Below are positions 1-9,266 of a stretch of DNA of 64,000 bases, piece by piece. Position 1 is the stretch's first letter; each line of letters begins with the position of its first letter. Under the pieces are notes generated by a model. It was not told the DNA's origin. It did not search any database and saw only the letters and a program-made list of their open reading frames with translations. The stretch lies in contig NZ_VANU01000001.1 of NCBI RefSeq assembly GCF_005771535.1, forward strand, positions 186,001 to 250,000, in the 5' to 3' direction. A program made the translations under genes and the position numbers. The DNA comes from Arcobacter arenosus. GTDB lineage: Bacteria; Campylobacterota; Campylobacteria; Campylobacterales; Arcobacteraceae.

Positions 1-728
1 AATAAACTTACCATATTATGAATATCTACACCAAACTTTTCAACTAATAAAAATCCTGCAAATACTACAAAAATTTGTCTTCTAGCCCCTGCTAGAAAAG
101 TTAAGAGATAAAACAACCAATACTCTTTTTTCACTTTCAATTTTTTTTCTTGAATAACATCATCTTTAAAATGTTCAAACATTATCCATGAGATAATACC
201 TACTACAAGGGTAACTGCTCCAAAAAAAGCATAAACATATTTATACTCTATAGAATAAAACTTCATCATAATATATATTAAAACAAATACTACTAATGAG
301 GTAAAAGATTTTGCTGCTGTAATTTTCCCAAGTATTATTGGAGCTTTCTCTTTACTTAGCCATTGTAAAGATAATGACTGATTTAAAGTTTCTAGATAAT
401 GAAAGCCAACTGACATAATTACAGTTGTAATATAAAGACCTAAAGCTGTAGGGAAAAAACCAGTTAAAAATACACCCATTCCCAATAATATCATAGATAA
501 AAAAGCAAGCCTTTGTTGAGCAATAAAGATTATTGCTAAAACAACAGTAAATGCTAAAAATCCTGGGATCTCCCTAAGACTTTGTAAAATTCCAATTTGA
601 CTACCATTAAATGAAGCAACTTCTATAACAAAGTTATTTAATAAACTCATCCACGCTGAAAAAGAAAATACCATTGAGATGGACATTACATAAAGTAAGG
701 CAACCCTTGATTTAAATAAATTATTCAT
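1..728 (-). CDS. MFS transporter, 3' part cut off by window edge
   Basis: Reads leftward from an ATG at 728 and runs out of the window, so only about 242 residues are visible. They form a row of hydrophobic helices with short polar loops and one longer charged loop near residues 190-215 (SWIMFEHFKDD, then a lysine-rich stretch), as expected for the central cytoplasmic loop of a 12-helix major facilitator. This places the protein in the inner membrane. The substrate cannot be told from the sequence. The gene has no track entry of its own because it lacks a stop here; the reading frame is open over the whole 728 bases. Ribosome binding site is weak (AAAGTAT). MFS family is inferred from the overall pattern. 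Confidence 0.75.
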   Translation of the reverse strand, partial: MNNLFKSRVALLYVMSISMVFSFSAWMSLLNNFVIEVASFNGSQIGILQSLREIPGFLAFTVVLAIIFIAQQRLAFLSMILLGMGVFLTGFFPTALGLYITTVIMSVGFHYLETLNQSLSLQWLSKEKAPIILGKITAAKSFTSLVVFVLIYIMMKFYSIEYKYVYAFFGAVTLVVGIISWIMFEHFKDDVIQEKKLKVKKEYWLFYLLTFLAGARRQIFVVFAGFLLVEKFGVDIHNMVSL

Positions 729-791
729 ATATATACTTTAAAATTTTTCGCCATAATATCAATTAAAAAGCAAAAAGTCAAAATAATTTAT

Positions 792-1391
792 CTATTTTAT
801 TATATCTACTAAAAAAGCTCCTCTAAAATCATTTAAAGCATAACCTATTGCTTTATCAGTTGGATACATTTTTAAAATAATATCATAAGCCTTTTCATCT
901 CTAATTGTGTTTGTGCCGTGACATTTTAAACATATTGCATCAACTTTTATTGGCTTATATACTTGATAATGATTTGGTGATTTTTGTTTAACAATCATAT
1001 CAAGACTTTGATTTTTCTCAAAATTATTCTTTAATTGATTTAAAACTAGTAATTCTTCTTTTGAAGCTTTATTATTGGGATTTCTTGGTTTACTAGTTAT
1101 TCTTTTTAAAGAGATACCCTGCGGCAAAGTTTTAAAAACTTCTTGTGCTAAATCATGAGAATTTGTTGAACAAAAAGTTGCTGCATTAGGTAATCCACCA
1201 TTTGATATTTTTGAAGAAAGTGTTTTTTGAAAAGCACCGCCTACTACCTTTATAGCATCTAAAGCTTCTTTTTTCATCTCTTTTTCTTCAAAGTTATTTT
1301 TTGAAATTTCTGTAGGTTGATTATTAGAACAAGCACTAAATACTAATGTTACACCTATTGTGAATGTGATTAATTTTACTATAGTTTGCAT
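792..1391 (-). CDS. Haem-binding lipoprotein, DUF3365/Tll0287-like
   Basis: 199 residues. The first 20 residues are a lipoprotein signal ending in FSAC, so Cys21 is probably lipidated and the protein sits in the periplasm on a membrane. Near residues 153-158 there is CLKCHG, a CxxCH covalent c-type haem site. The middle (PNAATFCSTN, then ISLKRITSKPRNPNN) fits the DUF3365/Tll0287-like family of haem-containing periplasmic sensors, often found as input domains of kinases and chemoreceptors; here the domain stands alone. ATG is preceded by AAGGAT. The TSUP gene upstream points the same way but 54 bases separate the two. Role as redox or gas sensor is inference. Confidence 0.7.
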   Translation of the reverse strand: MQTIVKLITFTIGVTLVFSACSNNQPTEISKNNFEEKEMKKEALDAIKVVGGAFQKTLSSKISNGGLPNAATFCSTNSHDLAQEVFKTLPQGISLKRITSKPRNPNNKASKEELLVLNQLKNNFEKNQSLDMIVKQKSPNHYQVYKPIKVDAICLKCHGTNTIRDEKAYDIILKMYPTDKAIGYALNDFRGAFLVDIIK

Positions 1392-1445
1392 ATCATATCC
1401 TTATGCAAATTATAATATAAACTTAATTTTAAAAAGTTTATTCTT

Positions 1446-2162
1446 CTATATAAATAAGCTAACTATAAGTTTAATAGCCATTAAAGATAATAAAATCTTT
1501 AATACCAGTATAAATTTTTTACCATCGATTTTATCTCTTAATTTTGTTCCAGCCCAACTTCCAATAACAGCACCAATTATCATAGCAACTAAAATTCCTA
1601 AATAATCAAAAAATACAAAACCAAAAAATATAAAAGTGATAACTTTTAATGTATGTGTTATACTTTTTAATGCTGCTGCAGTTGATACAACTACATGCTT
1701 ATCATTATAATCTTTTACCAAAAGAGTAGTAGCAATTGGTCCTGTGGCACCAACAATTAATGAAAGTCCACTTTGTAAGAAACCTACTAAATAATAACTT
1801 TCAAATCTTTCAATTTTTTTATTAAACTTATCACTCCATAAAGAGAATAAAATATATAAACCAATAAACAAAGGTACATAAGTTAAAGAGATAAAATAAA
1901 GTATTGTTGCAAAGAAAGAAACTCCTAATATTGAACCAATTAAAAATTTTGGTATAACTTCAACCTTAACATCTTTCCAGCCAAAAACTGCACGACTTAG
2001 GTTACTTGACATTTGTGTTAAACCATGTACGGGAACAATTGCATTTACAGGTAAAAAACTAGGAAGAACAGCAATTAATATCATTCCCCCGCCAAGTCCA
2101 ACAATTCCCGCAATAGTTGATGTAAAAAAAGTGATTATTCCTAAAAGTAATTCTGTAGACAT
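1446..2162 (-). CDS. TauE/SafE (TSUP) family membrane exporter
   Basis: 238 residues with about seven to eight hydrophobic helices. The N-terminal GIVGLGGGMIL and the internal GATGPIATTLLV are the repeated glycine-rich signatures of the sulfite exporter TauE/SafE (TSUP) family, inner-membrane carriers of sulfite, sulfoacetate and other organosulfur anions. Length is normal for the family. Substrate cannot be assigned: no sulfur gene lies next to it. Start ATG has only a weak AAAGAT ribosome site, but the first helix starts at once so a later start is unlikely. The gene upstream is divergent. Confidence 0.82.
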   Translation of the reverse strand: MSTELLLGIITFFTSTIAGIVGLGGGMILIAVLPSFLPVNAIVPVHGLTQMSSNLSRAVFGWKDVKVEVIPKFLIGSILGVSFFATILYFISLTYVPLFIGLYILFSLWSDKFNKKIERFESYYLVGFLQSGLSLIVGATGPIATTLLVKDYNDKHVVVSTAAALKSITHTLKVITFIFFGFVFFDYLGILVAMIIGAVIGSWAGTKLRDKIDGKKFILVLKILLSLMAIKLIVSLFI

Positions 2163-2258
2163 TTTATATCTTTATTAAAATTTTTTCGTAAAATATCATG
2201 TTTAGACTTAGTATGTAAAGTTTTTGTAATAATACGAAACAAATTTAAAGGAAATATA

Positions 2259-2504
2259 ATGAAAAAGTTCAAAACTGTAACATTAATACTATTATTAAAT
2301 ACTTTTGCTTTTAGCTATGAAAAGGGTCAAATTGATATGCATGGAGGGAAAAGTGACTCTATGATTCAAAATAAAGGATTTTCTCAAAGTTTTAATTCTT
2401 TAGGTGATAATAAAAAACCAAATAATGAAATTAAAAAAGATGAAAAATTTATAAAAATTGATGATATTGAAAAAATTAAAGATGTAAAGGAAAAGAATGA
2501 CTAA
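2259..2504 (+). CDS. Small secreted protein of unknown function
   Basis: 81 residues, not recognised. Residues 1-19 form a signal peptide (MKKFKTVTLILLLNTFAFS); the rest is hydrophilic and lysine-rich with a repeated IKxIDDIEKIKD pattern at the end, so it is probably a small periplasmic or partly disordered protein. There is a clear AAAGGA ribosome site seven bases before the ATG. The last eight bases overlap the start of exonuclease III in another frame, so the two are probably translated together. No cysteines, no metal motif. Confidence 0.6.
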   Translation: MKKFKTVTLILLLNTFAFSYEKGQIDMHGGKSDSMIQNKGFSQSFNSLGDNKKPNNEIKKDEKFIKIDDIEKIKDVKEKND

Positions 2505-3282
2505 ATACAAATTTGTGTCATGGAATGTAAATGGAATAAGAGCAGTTGACAAAAAAGAAGCTTTGAAATGGGTTGATGAAGCAAATATTGATTTACTAGG
2601 TATTCAAGAAACAAAATCAACAAAAGAGCAAATTCCAAACTCTATTTTTGAAAAAGAGTATAAAACTGTTTTTGCTTCTGAATCTGCGATAAAAGGTAGA
2701 AGTGGAACTGCACTTTTTACAAACTTAGAACCTACCTTTACTTGTAATTGTCCAAGTGTGGATATTCTTGATGAGGGAAGAATAAATGAAGTTCATTTTA
2801 CTTTAGGTAATAAAGATATTGCTTTTTTTAATGTATATTTTCCTAATGGTCAATCAAAAGAGGAAAGACTAGTTTATAAAATGGAGTTTTATGATAGATT
2901 TTTAGAGCATTGTGAAAATCTTAAAAAAGAGGGAAAATCTATCATAGTTTGTGGAGATGTAAATACTGCTCATACTGAAATAGATATAGCACGACCTAAA
3001 GCAAATGAAAAAACTTCAGGTTTTTTACCAATGGAAAGAGACTGGATTACAAAATTTCTAGACCATGGATATATTGACACTTTTAGACTTATTAATGGTG
3101 ATATAAAAGATAAATACTCATGGTGGTCGTATAGAGCAAATGCTAGAGGGAACAATGTTGGCTGGAGAATCGATTATTTTTATGTAAGTGAAGATTTAAA
3201 AGATCATGTAAAAGATGCATTTATACTAGATGATATTATGGGAAGTGACCATTGTCCTATAGGAATTGAAATAGAGATTTAA
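2497..3282 (+). CDS. xth: Exodeoxyribonuclease III (AP endonuclease)
   Basis: 261 residues, full length for the ExoIII/APE1 group of the endonuclease-exonuclease-phosphatase fold. It cuts DNA 5' to abasic sites and removes 3' blocking groups in base excision repair. Visible motifs: SWNVNGIRA at the start (metal-binding Asn), LLGIQETK (metal-binding Glu), FNVYFPNG, CGDVNTAHTEID (catalytic Asp and Asn), SWWSYR and the final GSDHCPIGIEI with the catalytic Asp-His pair. Translation is probably coupled to the small secreted protein by an eight-base overlap. A perfect hairpin terminator follows the stop. Confidence 0.95.
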   Translation: MTKYKFVSWNVNGIRAVDKKEALKWVDEANIDLLGIQETKSTKEQIPNSIFEKEYKTVFASESAIKGRSGTALFTNLEPTFTCNCPSVDILDEGRINEVHFTLGNKDIAFFNVYFPNGQSKEERLVYKMEFYDRFLEHCENLKKEGKSIIVCGDVNTAHTEIDIARPKANEKTSGFLPMERDWITKFLDHGYIDTFRLINGDIKDKYSWWSYRANARGNNVGWRIDYFYVSEDLKDHVKDAFILDDIMGSDHCPIGIEIEI

Positions 3283-3315
3283 AAAAGTATTAGAGAACTT
3301 TCTCTAATACTTTTT
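3282..3315. terminator. Bidirectional terminator between xth and psiE-like gene
   Basis: A perfect 15-bp stem (AAAAAGTATTAGAGA, pairing with its complement at 3301-3315) with an ACTT loop. The A and T ends make it work in both directions, which suits the convergent genes on either side; the right arm ends on the stop codon of the leftward gene. Confidence 0.85.
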
Positions 3316-3736
3316 AATCATCAAATTCACAAGGTTTATTTTTACCTAAAATACATCTATGTGAAGTTTTAACTACTAAATATCTAACAAACAACAAAAA
3401 GATAATTACACCTGAAATAACCATAATATTAAAATTGTTTGGAGAGGTAAAAAGGGCATTCCAAGAATCAATATTCTTATCATTTATTTTTACAACATTT
3501 ACAATTAATTCCCTTAACGCTAATATTACAAATGCATCAACTAAAGTTGTTAATATGACCCTTTCTTCTCTAATATAATTAACTACTGCCCTAGTAATTT
3601 CTAAAACAATTACAAAATAAAGCATATAGATAATAGCATCCATCAATCTATCCATAAATAATGCAACTGCAAAAATTATAGAAGCTAAGGATAACTCAAC
3701 ATAAAATTTATTTGTGCTAATTAGTGATTTAATCAT
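3314..3736 (-). CDS. psiE: PsiE-like membrane protein
   Basis: 140 residues with four hydrophobic helices; the central run MLYFVIVLEITRAVVNYI and the following EERVILTTLVDAFVILALREL are typical of the phosphate-starvation-inducible PsiE family of small inner-membrane proteins, whose function is unknown. The start is placed at 3736, where the ATG has a strong GAGGAAATTT ribosome site; a start 14 codons earlier would overlap the upstream gene and has no such site. It lies 11 bases after the ADP-ribosylglycohydrolase-like gene, probably one transcript. No phosphate-regulation box could be identified. Confidence 0.72.
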   Translation of the reverse strand: MIKSLISTNKFYVELSLASIIFAVALFMDRLMDAIIYMLYFVIVLEITRAVVNYIREERVILTTLVDAFVILALRELIVNVVKINDKNIDSWNALFTSPNNFNIMVISGVIIFLLFVRYLVVKTSHRCILGKNKPCEFDD

Positions 3737-3747
3737 AAATTTCCTCT

Positions 3748-4614
3748 TTATATAATTGTTGCTTTTATATTTAACCAATCGCTTGGTATTTTCGTTAGAT
3801 TTCTATTTGGAGAAGCCATATAAATCAAACTTGCTAACATAGCTCTGGCACTATTATCTCCACCTGCTTTTGCATTTTCTATTAACATTTGTTTAAAATC
3901 ATCATATTTACATAATAGATGAATTACCCCTTGAAAACCACCATCTATATCACATGCTGGTCCAAAACCTCTTATAGCATCAAAAGTATCATCAGTTTTT
4001 GATGCAATACCACTATAAATATACGATTGTAATTTTGTATCAAATCTATCTTTTAAAGAAAGAATAGCTTCTTCAATATTCTCACCCTCATAAACTTTTA
4101 AAAATAGTTCACCAAAGAATCGTGAAGCTTCTAAAGCCTCTTTTGTATTGTGTGTACAAGATACAAACTTAGAAATATTTTCTAAAAACTCCTCTTTTGT
4201 TTTAGAAACCAATAACAATGGAGCGATTCTTCCAATGATTGATAAATCAGTTGAAGAACTTCCCGTTGGCTTTATTCCTTTGCTTATATTTTCTAAAGTA
4301 CCTTTTGTTGCACCATCAATATAACCATTGTATATATCTATTTTACTTTTCCAATAATCAATATATTCATCTACATTAAATTGATTTTTATCTTCTAAAA
4401 ATTGGTATAACCAAAATGTTTGATCACCAAAATGAGTAAACTCTCCTGCAACTTTACCTCTATGCCAAACACCCTTTGCATCATTTAATAATTCCCAATT
4501 AATATCAAGTTCACTTAATTGTTTTTCATCATAAATCCAATGGGTAGCCAAAGAGTATGAATCTGCTACAAGTGTACTTAAAACCAACTCTTTTACTTTT
4601 TTATTATCAAACAT
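3748..4614 (-). CDS. ADP-ribosylglycohydrolase-like protein (crystallin J1-type)
   Basis: 288 residues resembling the DraG/ADPRH fold: an N-terminal VLSTLVADSYSLATHW, then GEFTHFGDQT where classic members have a T-D-D-T metal site, and near residues 252-262 AKAGGDNSARAML where classic members have GGDTDT. The family removes ADP-ribose from proteins or nucleic acids with two Mg ions. The GGDN-S-R form is the one I associate with the crystallin-J1 side branch, so catalytic activity is uncertain. GGGGAT ribosome site before the ATG. Lies between the DUF4139-like gene and the PsiE-like gene, nine bases from the former, all leftward. Confidence 0.75.
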   Translation of the reverse strand: MFDNKKVKELVLSTLVADSYSLATHWIYDEKQLSELDINWELLNDAKGVWHRGKVAGEFTHFGDQTFWLYQFLEDKNQFNVDEYIDYWKSKIDIYNGYIDGATKGTLENISKGIKPTGSSSTDLSIIGRIAPLLLVSKTKEEFLENISKFVSCTHNTKEALEASRFFGELFLKVYEGENIEEAILSLKDRFDTKLQSYIYSGIASKTDDTFDAIRGFGPACDIDGGFQGVIHLLCKYDDFKQMLIENAKAGGDNSARAMLASLIYMASPNRNLTKIPSDWLNIKATII

Positions 4615-4623
4615 TTAATCCCC

Positions 4624-6054
4624 TTAATTTTTATTAGGTTTTAAAATCTCATACCCAAATTCTATTGTTTTTGTTTCATTTGGTTTTAGATTAAAATCAT
4701 AAGTGATTTTACCATTTTTTTCTAGCTTTGTTACTTTTGTTGAACCAATAAGCTCTATTTTAATATCCTCATGTTTAGATACTGGAACTCTCTCTATTAG
4801 TGAAACAAACTCTTCTTTATTGCTGTTATTTTTAATTTCATATTTCCATATTTTTTGAGTTTTTAATCTATTTAAACTAAAAAATGGCTCCTCTTTCATA
4901 TCTTTTATAAGTTCTTTTTTTACATCAATAAATCTATTATTTGAAAAGTATAAACTATTGTTTTCATCTTTTTTTATACCATTTAAATTTATTTTTCCAA
5001 TATATGAATCGTTTAAATATAGTCTTGAATTAATAAATCCATACAGTTTATCACTTTTAAAATCAACTTTGTAAAAAGCTTTAGAAGAAGCATATCCATC
5101 AATTTCTATAGAATTATTTGCTTTATATTTTTCATTTGAAAATAATACTTGTTGTTTTTTCCCACTTTTTAAAGTAACATTTAAAGCAGTGAAATATGAC
5201 CTAGTTGTATCTTCATTATATTCATAACTAGGTGCTGATGCCATATCATTAAATCTTTCAACTTTTGCCTTTTTTATCATCACCTTTGAAGAGCTCAATG
5301 CAACAGGCATATCTAAATCTAGATATTGTGGATAAAATTTTCTAGGTTGAACCGTATCAACATATGAAAAAGAATAAAGATTTATATCTATATTTTCAAA
5401 ATCAACTCCAGTTGATTGAGTTATAAAATAAGAATTTTTAATCTCTAACTCTTTTTTATTTGAGTTGTAATTTATATCATAAAGACCATCTTTGTTAATA
5501 TTATTTAAAGGGTAATAAACAAAAACATCTTTCTTACACTTTAAATCATAATTTAAAAAAGTACTGTTTTCAGTGTTTCTTCTTTTTAGAAGTTCATTGA
5601 GTTCTTTTTTATCCTCTTTTATAAAACCTTCTAGCTCGTAAATATAATTGTAACTTTCTAAAACCTCTTTTTTTAAAAAGTTTGAACTTTCTTCAAACAT
5701 CTTTGAATTACTTACAGAATTTAATGAAGTCTTTTCTAAAAAAGCTATATTACTTTTTAAGGCTTTAATCCTATTTTCTTTATAAACAATCTTATCTTTT
5801 GCTTCTGAAATCAATTTTGATAATTCATCACTCTCTTCTTTATTTTCTAAAGTGTAATCACCTATTGAACAATTATCCTCTTTTAAAAATCTTATATCCT
5901 CAATATTAACTTGTCCTAGTAGTTTTTGAGTATGTTTTTGAGAATCCAATTTTTGTTTTACAAAAGTTAAATTTTTATAAATATCTAAACTTTTGATATC
6001 AACATTTGCAAAAATTGATGTAACGAACATCAAAAATATGAGTAACTTTTTCAT
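4624..6054 (-). CDS. Secreted coiled-coil protein, DUF4139-like
   Basis: 476 residues from the ATG at 6054, chosen because it has GGAGATAAG just before it and begins a signal peptide (KKLLIFLMFVTSIFA); a longer frame would overlap the J-domain gene. After the signal comes a helical, probably coiled-coil region (about residues 70-160, rich in Glu and Lys), then a beta-rich region. The end (NSNKEEFVSLIERVPVS and later FNLKPNETKTIEFGYEI) looks like the DUF4139 domain of MuiA-like proteins, which resembles a beta-sandwich. Location is periplasmic or outer surface. Function unknown. It follows the J-domain gene by one base and is likely translated with it. Confidence 0.65.
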   Translation of the reverse strand: MKKLLIFLMFVTSIFANVDIKSLDIYKNLTFVKQKLDSQKHTQKLLGQVNIEDIRFLKEDNCSIGDYTLENKEESDELSKLISEAKDKIVYKENRIKALKSNIAFLEKTSLNSVSNSKMFEESSNFLKKEVLESYNYIYELEGFIKEDKKELNELLKRRNTENSTFLNYDLKCKKDVFVYYPLNNINKDGLYDINYNSNKKELEIKNSYFITQSTGVDFENIDINLYSFSYVDTVQPRKFYPQYLDLDMPVALSSSKVMIKKAKVERFNDMASAPSYEYNEDTTRSYFTALNVTLKSGKKQQVLFSNEKYKANNSIEIDGYASSKAFYKVDFKSDKLYGFINSRLYLNDSYIGKINLNGIKKDENNSLYFSNNRFIDVKKELIKDMKEEPFFSLNRLKTQKIWKYEIKNNSNKEEFVSLIERVPVSKHEDIKIELIGSTKVTKLEKNGKITYDFNLKPNETKTIEFGYEILKPNKN

Positions 6055-6055
6055 C

Positions 6056-6319
6056 TTATCTCCAATTTTTATAGTTTGTAAAAGATGGAAATTGAGTTTT
6101 AAACTCCTCTTCATCAAAAGAGAAAGCAAATCCATCCATATATGAGTTTAACAATTCATATGCCTCTTGCAATTCTTGAAACTTTTCATCACTACCATTT
6201 GGCATATCAGGATGAAGTTCCTTTGAAAGCTTTAAATACTTTTTTTTCAAATCTTTTTTTGATGTCTTAGTTAAGATACCAAATAAATCAACTGCTTTTT
6301 CAAAATCTTCATAATCCAT
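6056..6319 (-). CDS. Small J-domain protein
   Basis: 87 residues, nearly all J-domain. Helix II (TKKSKKDL KKKYLKLSKEL pattern) leads into the invariant HPD triplet at about residues 37-39, followed by a helix III (DEKFQELQEAYELLNSY). J-domains stimulate the ATPase of DnaK-type chaperones. There is no zinc or substrate-binding part as in DnaJ, so this is a minimal co-chaperone. The C-terminus is a short tail ending NYKNWR. Promoter region lies in the AT-rich spacer to its right. Confidence 0.82.
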   Translation of the reverse strand: MDYEDFEKAVDLFGILTKTSKKDLKKKYLKLSKELHPDMPNGSDEKFQELQEAYELLNSYMDGFAFSFDEEEFKTQFPSFTNYKNWR

Positions 6320-6616
6320 TGTTTTCCCTAATATATTTTATAAATGTGTAAAATCTGTGAAATCATAATACTTTATAAAAATTAAAATCTCTTTAATAAG
6401 AATATTTCAAACTATCAATTAATAACTAATAAAAACACTAAAAATAACTTATAAAAGCTTATAAAACTAAACTTACTATAATAAACTAATTATTGATTTT
6501 AATAATATTATTTAGTTACATTTTTTAACATAAATATGAATAAAATAGTATAATATAATCAAATTTAATATTAATAAAACTACATATGTTAGAATTGTTT
6601 TTATTAGGAGTGGGGT
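6320..6616. other. AT-rich divergent spacer with promoter for the PAS gene
   Basis: Almost 300 bases without a gene, made mainly of A and T. On the + strand a TATAAT at 6549-6554 is a good -10 box for the PAS gene; an AGGAG ribosome site lies at 6606-6610. The left side must hold the promoter for the leftward J-domain gene, but no convincing -35 is seen. No RNA gene or repeat recognised. Confidence 0.5.
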
Positions 6617-7018
6617 ATGGAAATAATTAATAATGAACTAATTTTAGATGATAAATCTTTTTTAGTTTCGGAAACTGATGAAAAAGGTATTATAAAGTTT
6701 GCAAATGATGAATTTTGTGAATTTGCTGAATATACCTTAGAAGAACTAGTTGGCAATCCACATAATATGGTAAGACATGAAGATATGCCAAAGGCTGCTT
6801 TTGAAGACTTATGGAAAACTGTACAAAGTGGAAACAAATGGAAAGGTTTTGTAAAAAACAGAACAAAATCAGGAAAATTTTACTGGGTATTTGCAACGGT
6901 TTTCCCATTTACCTCCTCTGATGGATCCAAAGGTTATATCTCTTGTAGAAGAAAAGCTTCAAGGAAAGAAGTTGATAAGTATACTATGCTTTATGCTGAA
7001 ATGAAAAAGGGAGAATAG
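6617..7018 (+). CDS. PAS-domain signal protein, CetB/Aer-like
   Basis: 133 residues, a single PAS domain: [41 protein letters not shown]-type sequence (residues 18-58), then [17 protein letters not shown] and CRRKASR. The motif around [17 protein letters not shown] is the Aer/CetB signature, where FAD is bound and used for energy taxis. The protein is soluble with no transmembrane segment. It ends two bases before a chemoreceptor gene, as CetB pairs with CetA in Campylobacter, so a bipartite redox/energy taxis receptor is the likely role (inference). Good AGGAG ribosome site and TATAAT upstream. Confidence 0.85.
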   Translation: MEIINNELILDDKSFLVSETDEKGIIKFANDEFCEFAEYTLEELVGNPHNMVRHEDMPKAAFEDLWKTVQSGNKWKGFVKNRTKSGKFYWVFATVFPFTSSDGSKGYISCRRKASRKEVDKYTMLYAEMKKGE

Positions 7019-7020
7019 CC

Positions 7021-9231
7021 ATGTTTAATTCTATTTTATCAAATATAAAAATCAAAAGAAAATTAATTTTACTAATTGTTATCCCTTTTTTATTAGCCAT
7101 AGCTTTCTCATTAATTTTTATTTATGATAGTTATGAAAAAAAGTCTGAATATCAAAAACTTAATGAAATCATGAAAGTTTCAACATCAATATCTCTTCTA
7201 ATTCATGAAACACAAAAAGAAAGAGGTATGACAGCGGGATATATTGGTAGTCAAGGTGGAAAATTTAAAGACAAACTACCTGAGCAAAGAAAATTAACAG
7301 ACAATAGACTTCAAGAGTTTAAATTAATTTACGAAAATTTAGATAAATCTATGTTAAAAGAAGATACTTTAGCTAAATTTGATAAGGCTTATGATGATTT
7401 TAGTAGATTAAGTTCAACAAGAAATGATGTTACAGGATTAAATATAAAAATAGGTGATGCCTTAGCATACTACACAAATATGAATGGTGTTTTGCTAAGT
7501 ATAATTCCATCATCAATGAATCTAGTAAAAGATAAAAAAATCTCAAGAAAGGTACTTGCATATTATAATTTTTTAATGAGTAAAGAAAGAGCAGGAATTC
7601 AAAGAGCTGTTGGAACAAATATGCTTGCTTCTAAAAAACTAAACCTTTATAATAAATTTCTATCACTAGTTGTAGTTCAAGAAACTTTTATGAATCAATT
7701 TTTAACATTTGCAATAAAAGAGTATAAACAAACTTATCAATCATTATTAAAAGGTGATGATGTAGATGAAGTAAAAAGAATAGAAAATGAAATTTTAGAT
7801 AAAAAACTTGAGGCAGAAGCAACTTATTGGTTTGCAAAGATTACTGGTAAAATCAATATTCTTAAAAAAATTGATGACTCAATCTCAAAGGAGATTATAG
7901 AAAGCTCAAAAAGCAAAATGGATGAGATTTCAAATATGTTAAATACAAAAATATTTCTTTTGATTCTATTTTTCTTAATTATGGCACTAATCTCTTCTAT
8001 GATAAATAAAAATATCAGTGATTCCCTTGATAAAGTTTATGGAGGTTTTTTAGGTTTTTGTAACTATATAGAAAGAAAATCAAATGAATTTGAGCCTATA
8101 GATTTAGAAGGGAAAGATGAGTTTTGTGACCTTGGAAAACTTATTAATAAAAATGTAATAGATATTGCTGAGTCAACTGAATTAGATATGTTATGTGCAG
8201 GTGAAACAATTTTAACATTAAATAAAATGCAACAGGGTAATTTAAACTATAGAATTTATAATCCAGCATCTACTCCACAAGTACAAACATTTGTTAATAT
8301 TGTAAACAAAACAATGGATGAACAACAAAAAATGTTTAATGAGATATTATCTGTGTTAAAAAAATATGTTCAATATGATTATAGTGAAAAAATTCACTTA
8401 AATTCTAAAATGTCAGGTCAATATAAAGAGTTAGTTGAGGGTATAAATTCTGTAAGAGATTCTATTGTTGAAATGCTAAATGAAAATAAAAATCAAGGTG
8501 AAATATTAAGAAACAACTCTAACATTTTATTAAAAAATGTTGATTCATTAAATACAAACTCTAATCATGCCGCGGCTTCTATTGAAGAAACTTCTGCTGC
8601 TATTAATGAAATTACAACAACCATAAAAGAGAGTACTAGAGATGTTCACCAAATGTCTGAATTCTCAAAAGAGTTGTTTGTTGTCTCAGAAAATGGTCAA
8701 AAACTAGCACGTGAAACTACCTCTTCTATGGATGAGATTAATTCTGAAGTTCAAGCTATTAATGAAGCTATTTCATTTATTGACCAAATTGCTTTCCAAA
8801 CAAATATTCTTTCATTAAATGCTGCAGTTGAAGCTGCAACAGCAGGAGAAGCAGGAAAAGGTTTTGCAGTTGTTGCTCAAGAGGTTAGAAACCTTGCAGG
8901 AAGAAGTGCAGAAGCAGCAAATGAAATAAAAAGATTAGTTGAAAATGCTGCAACAAAAGCAAATCAGGGTAAAAATATTTCAGCAGAGATGATATCTGGT
9001 TATAATAATTTAACTCAAAAACTAAATCAAACAATTGAACTTATAAATAGAGTAGAATCATCAAGTAAAGAGCAAGAGAGTAGGATTATTCAAGTTAATG
9101 ATTCAATTGCATTACTTGATAGACAAACCCAAGAAAATGCGCAAATTGCAGCACAAACAAATGATGCATCTATTGAGATGAACAAAATCTCAAATAGAAT
9201 TGAAGATGAACTAAATAAAAAAAGATGGTAA
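7021..9231 (+). CDS. Methyl-accepting chemotaxis protein with NIT sensor domain
   Basis: 736 residues. First membrane helix at about 15-32; a periplasmic NIT-type domain follows ([15 protein letters not shown] near residues 60-75 is the hallmark, associated with nitrate/nitrite sensing in some proteins); second helix at about 310-330. A weak HAMP-like part ([17 protein letters not shown]) and further helical repeats lead to the signalling hairpin around residues 590-640 ([20 protein letters not shown], then [22 protein letters not shown]), the CheA/CheW contact tip. No C-terminal CheR-tether peptide. Starts right behind the PAS gene with GGGAGAATAGCC before the ATG. True ligand unknown. Confidence 0.9.
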   Translation: MFNSILSNIKIKRKLILLIVIPFLLAIAFSLIFIYDSYEKKSEYQKLNEIMKVSTSISLLIHETQKERGMTAGYIGSQGGKFKDKLPEQRKLTDNRLQEFKLIYENLDKSMLKEDTLAKFDKAYDDFSRLSSTRNDVTGLNIKIGDALAYYTNMNGVLLSIIPSSMNLVKDKKISRKVLAYYNFLMSKERAGIQRAVGTNMLASKKLNLYNKFLSLVVVQETFMNQFLTFAIKEYKQTYQSLLKGDDVDEVKRIENEILDKKLEAEATYWFAKITGKINILKKIDDSISKEIIESSKSKMDEISNMLNTKIFLLILFFLIMALISSMINKNISDSLDKVYGGFLGFCNYIERKSNEFEPIDLEGKDEFCDLGKLINKNVIDIAESTELDMLCAGETILTLNKMQQGNLNYRIYNPASTPQVQTFVNIVNKTMDEQQKMFNEILSVLKKYVQYDYSEKIHLNSKMSGQYKELVEGINSVRDSIVEMLNENKNQGEILRNNSNILLKNVDSLNTNSNHAAASIEETSAAINEITTTIKESTRDVHQMSEFSKELFVVSENGQKLARETTSSMDEINSEVQAINEAISFIDQIAFQTNILSLNAAVEAATAGEAGKGFAVVAQEVRNLAGRSAEAANEIKRLVENAATKANQGKNISAEMISGYNNLTQKLNQTIELINRVESSSKEQESRIIQVNDSIALLDRQTQENAQIAAQTNDASIEMNKISNRIEDELNKKRW

Positions 9232-9236
9232 TAGTT

Positions 9237-9266
9237 AAAACTACAAGATATTAATCTTGTAGTTTT
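9237..9266. terminator. Bidirectional terminator between chemoreceptor and bioA
   Basis: A 13-bp perfect stem (AAAACTACAAGAT and its complement) with an ATTA loop and T-rich ends on both strands. It sits between two convergent genes; the end of bioA lies inside it. Confidence 0.85.

Noticed and set aside
2970-3155. Short frame opposite exonuclease III
   Set aside because: Lies fully inside a conserved gene; no start site or domain.
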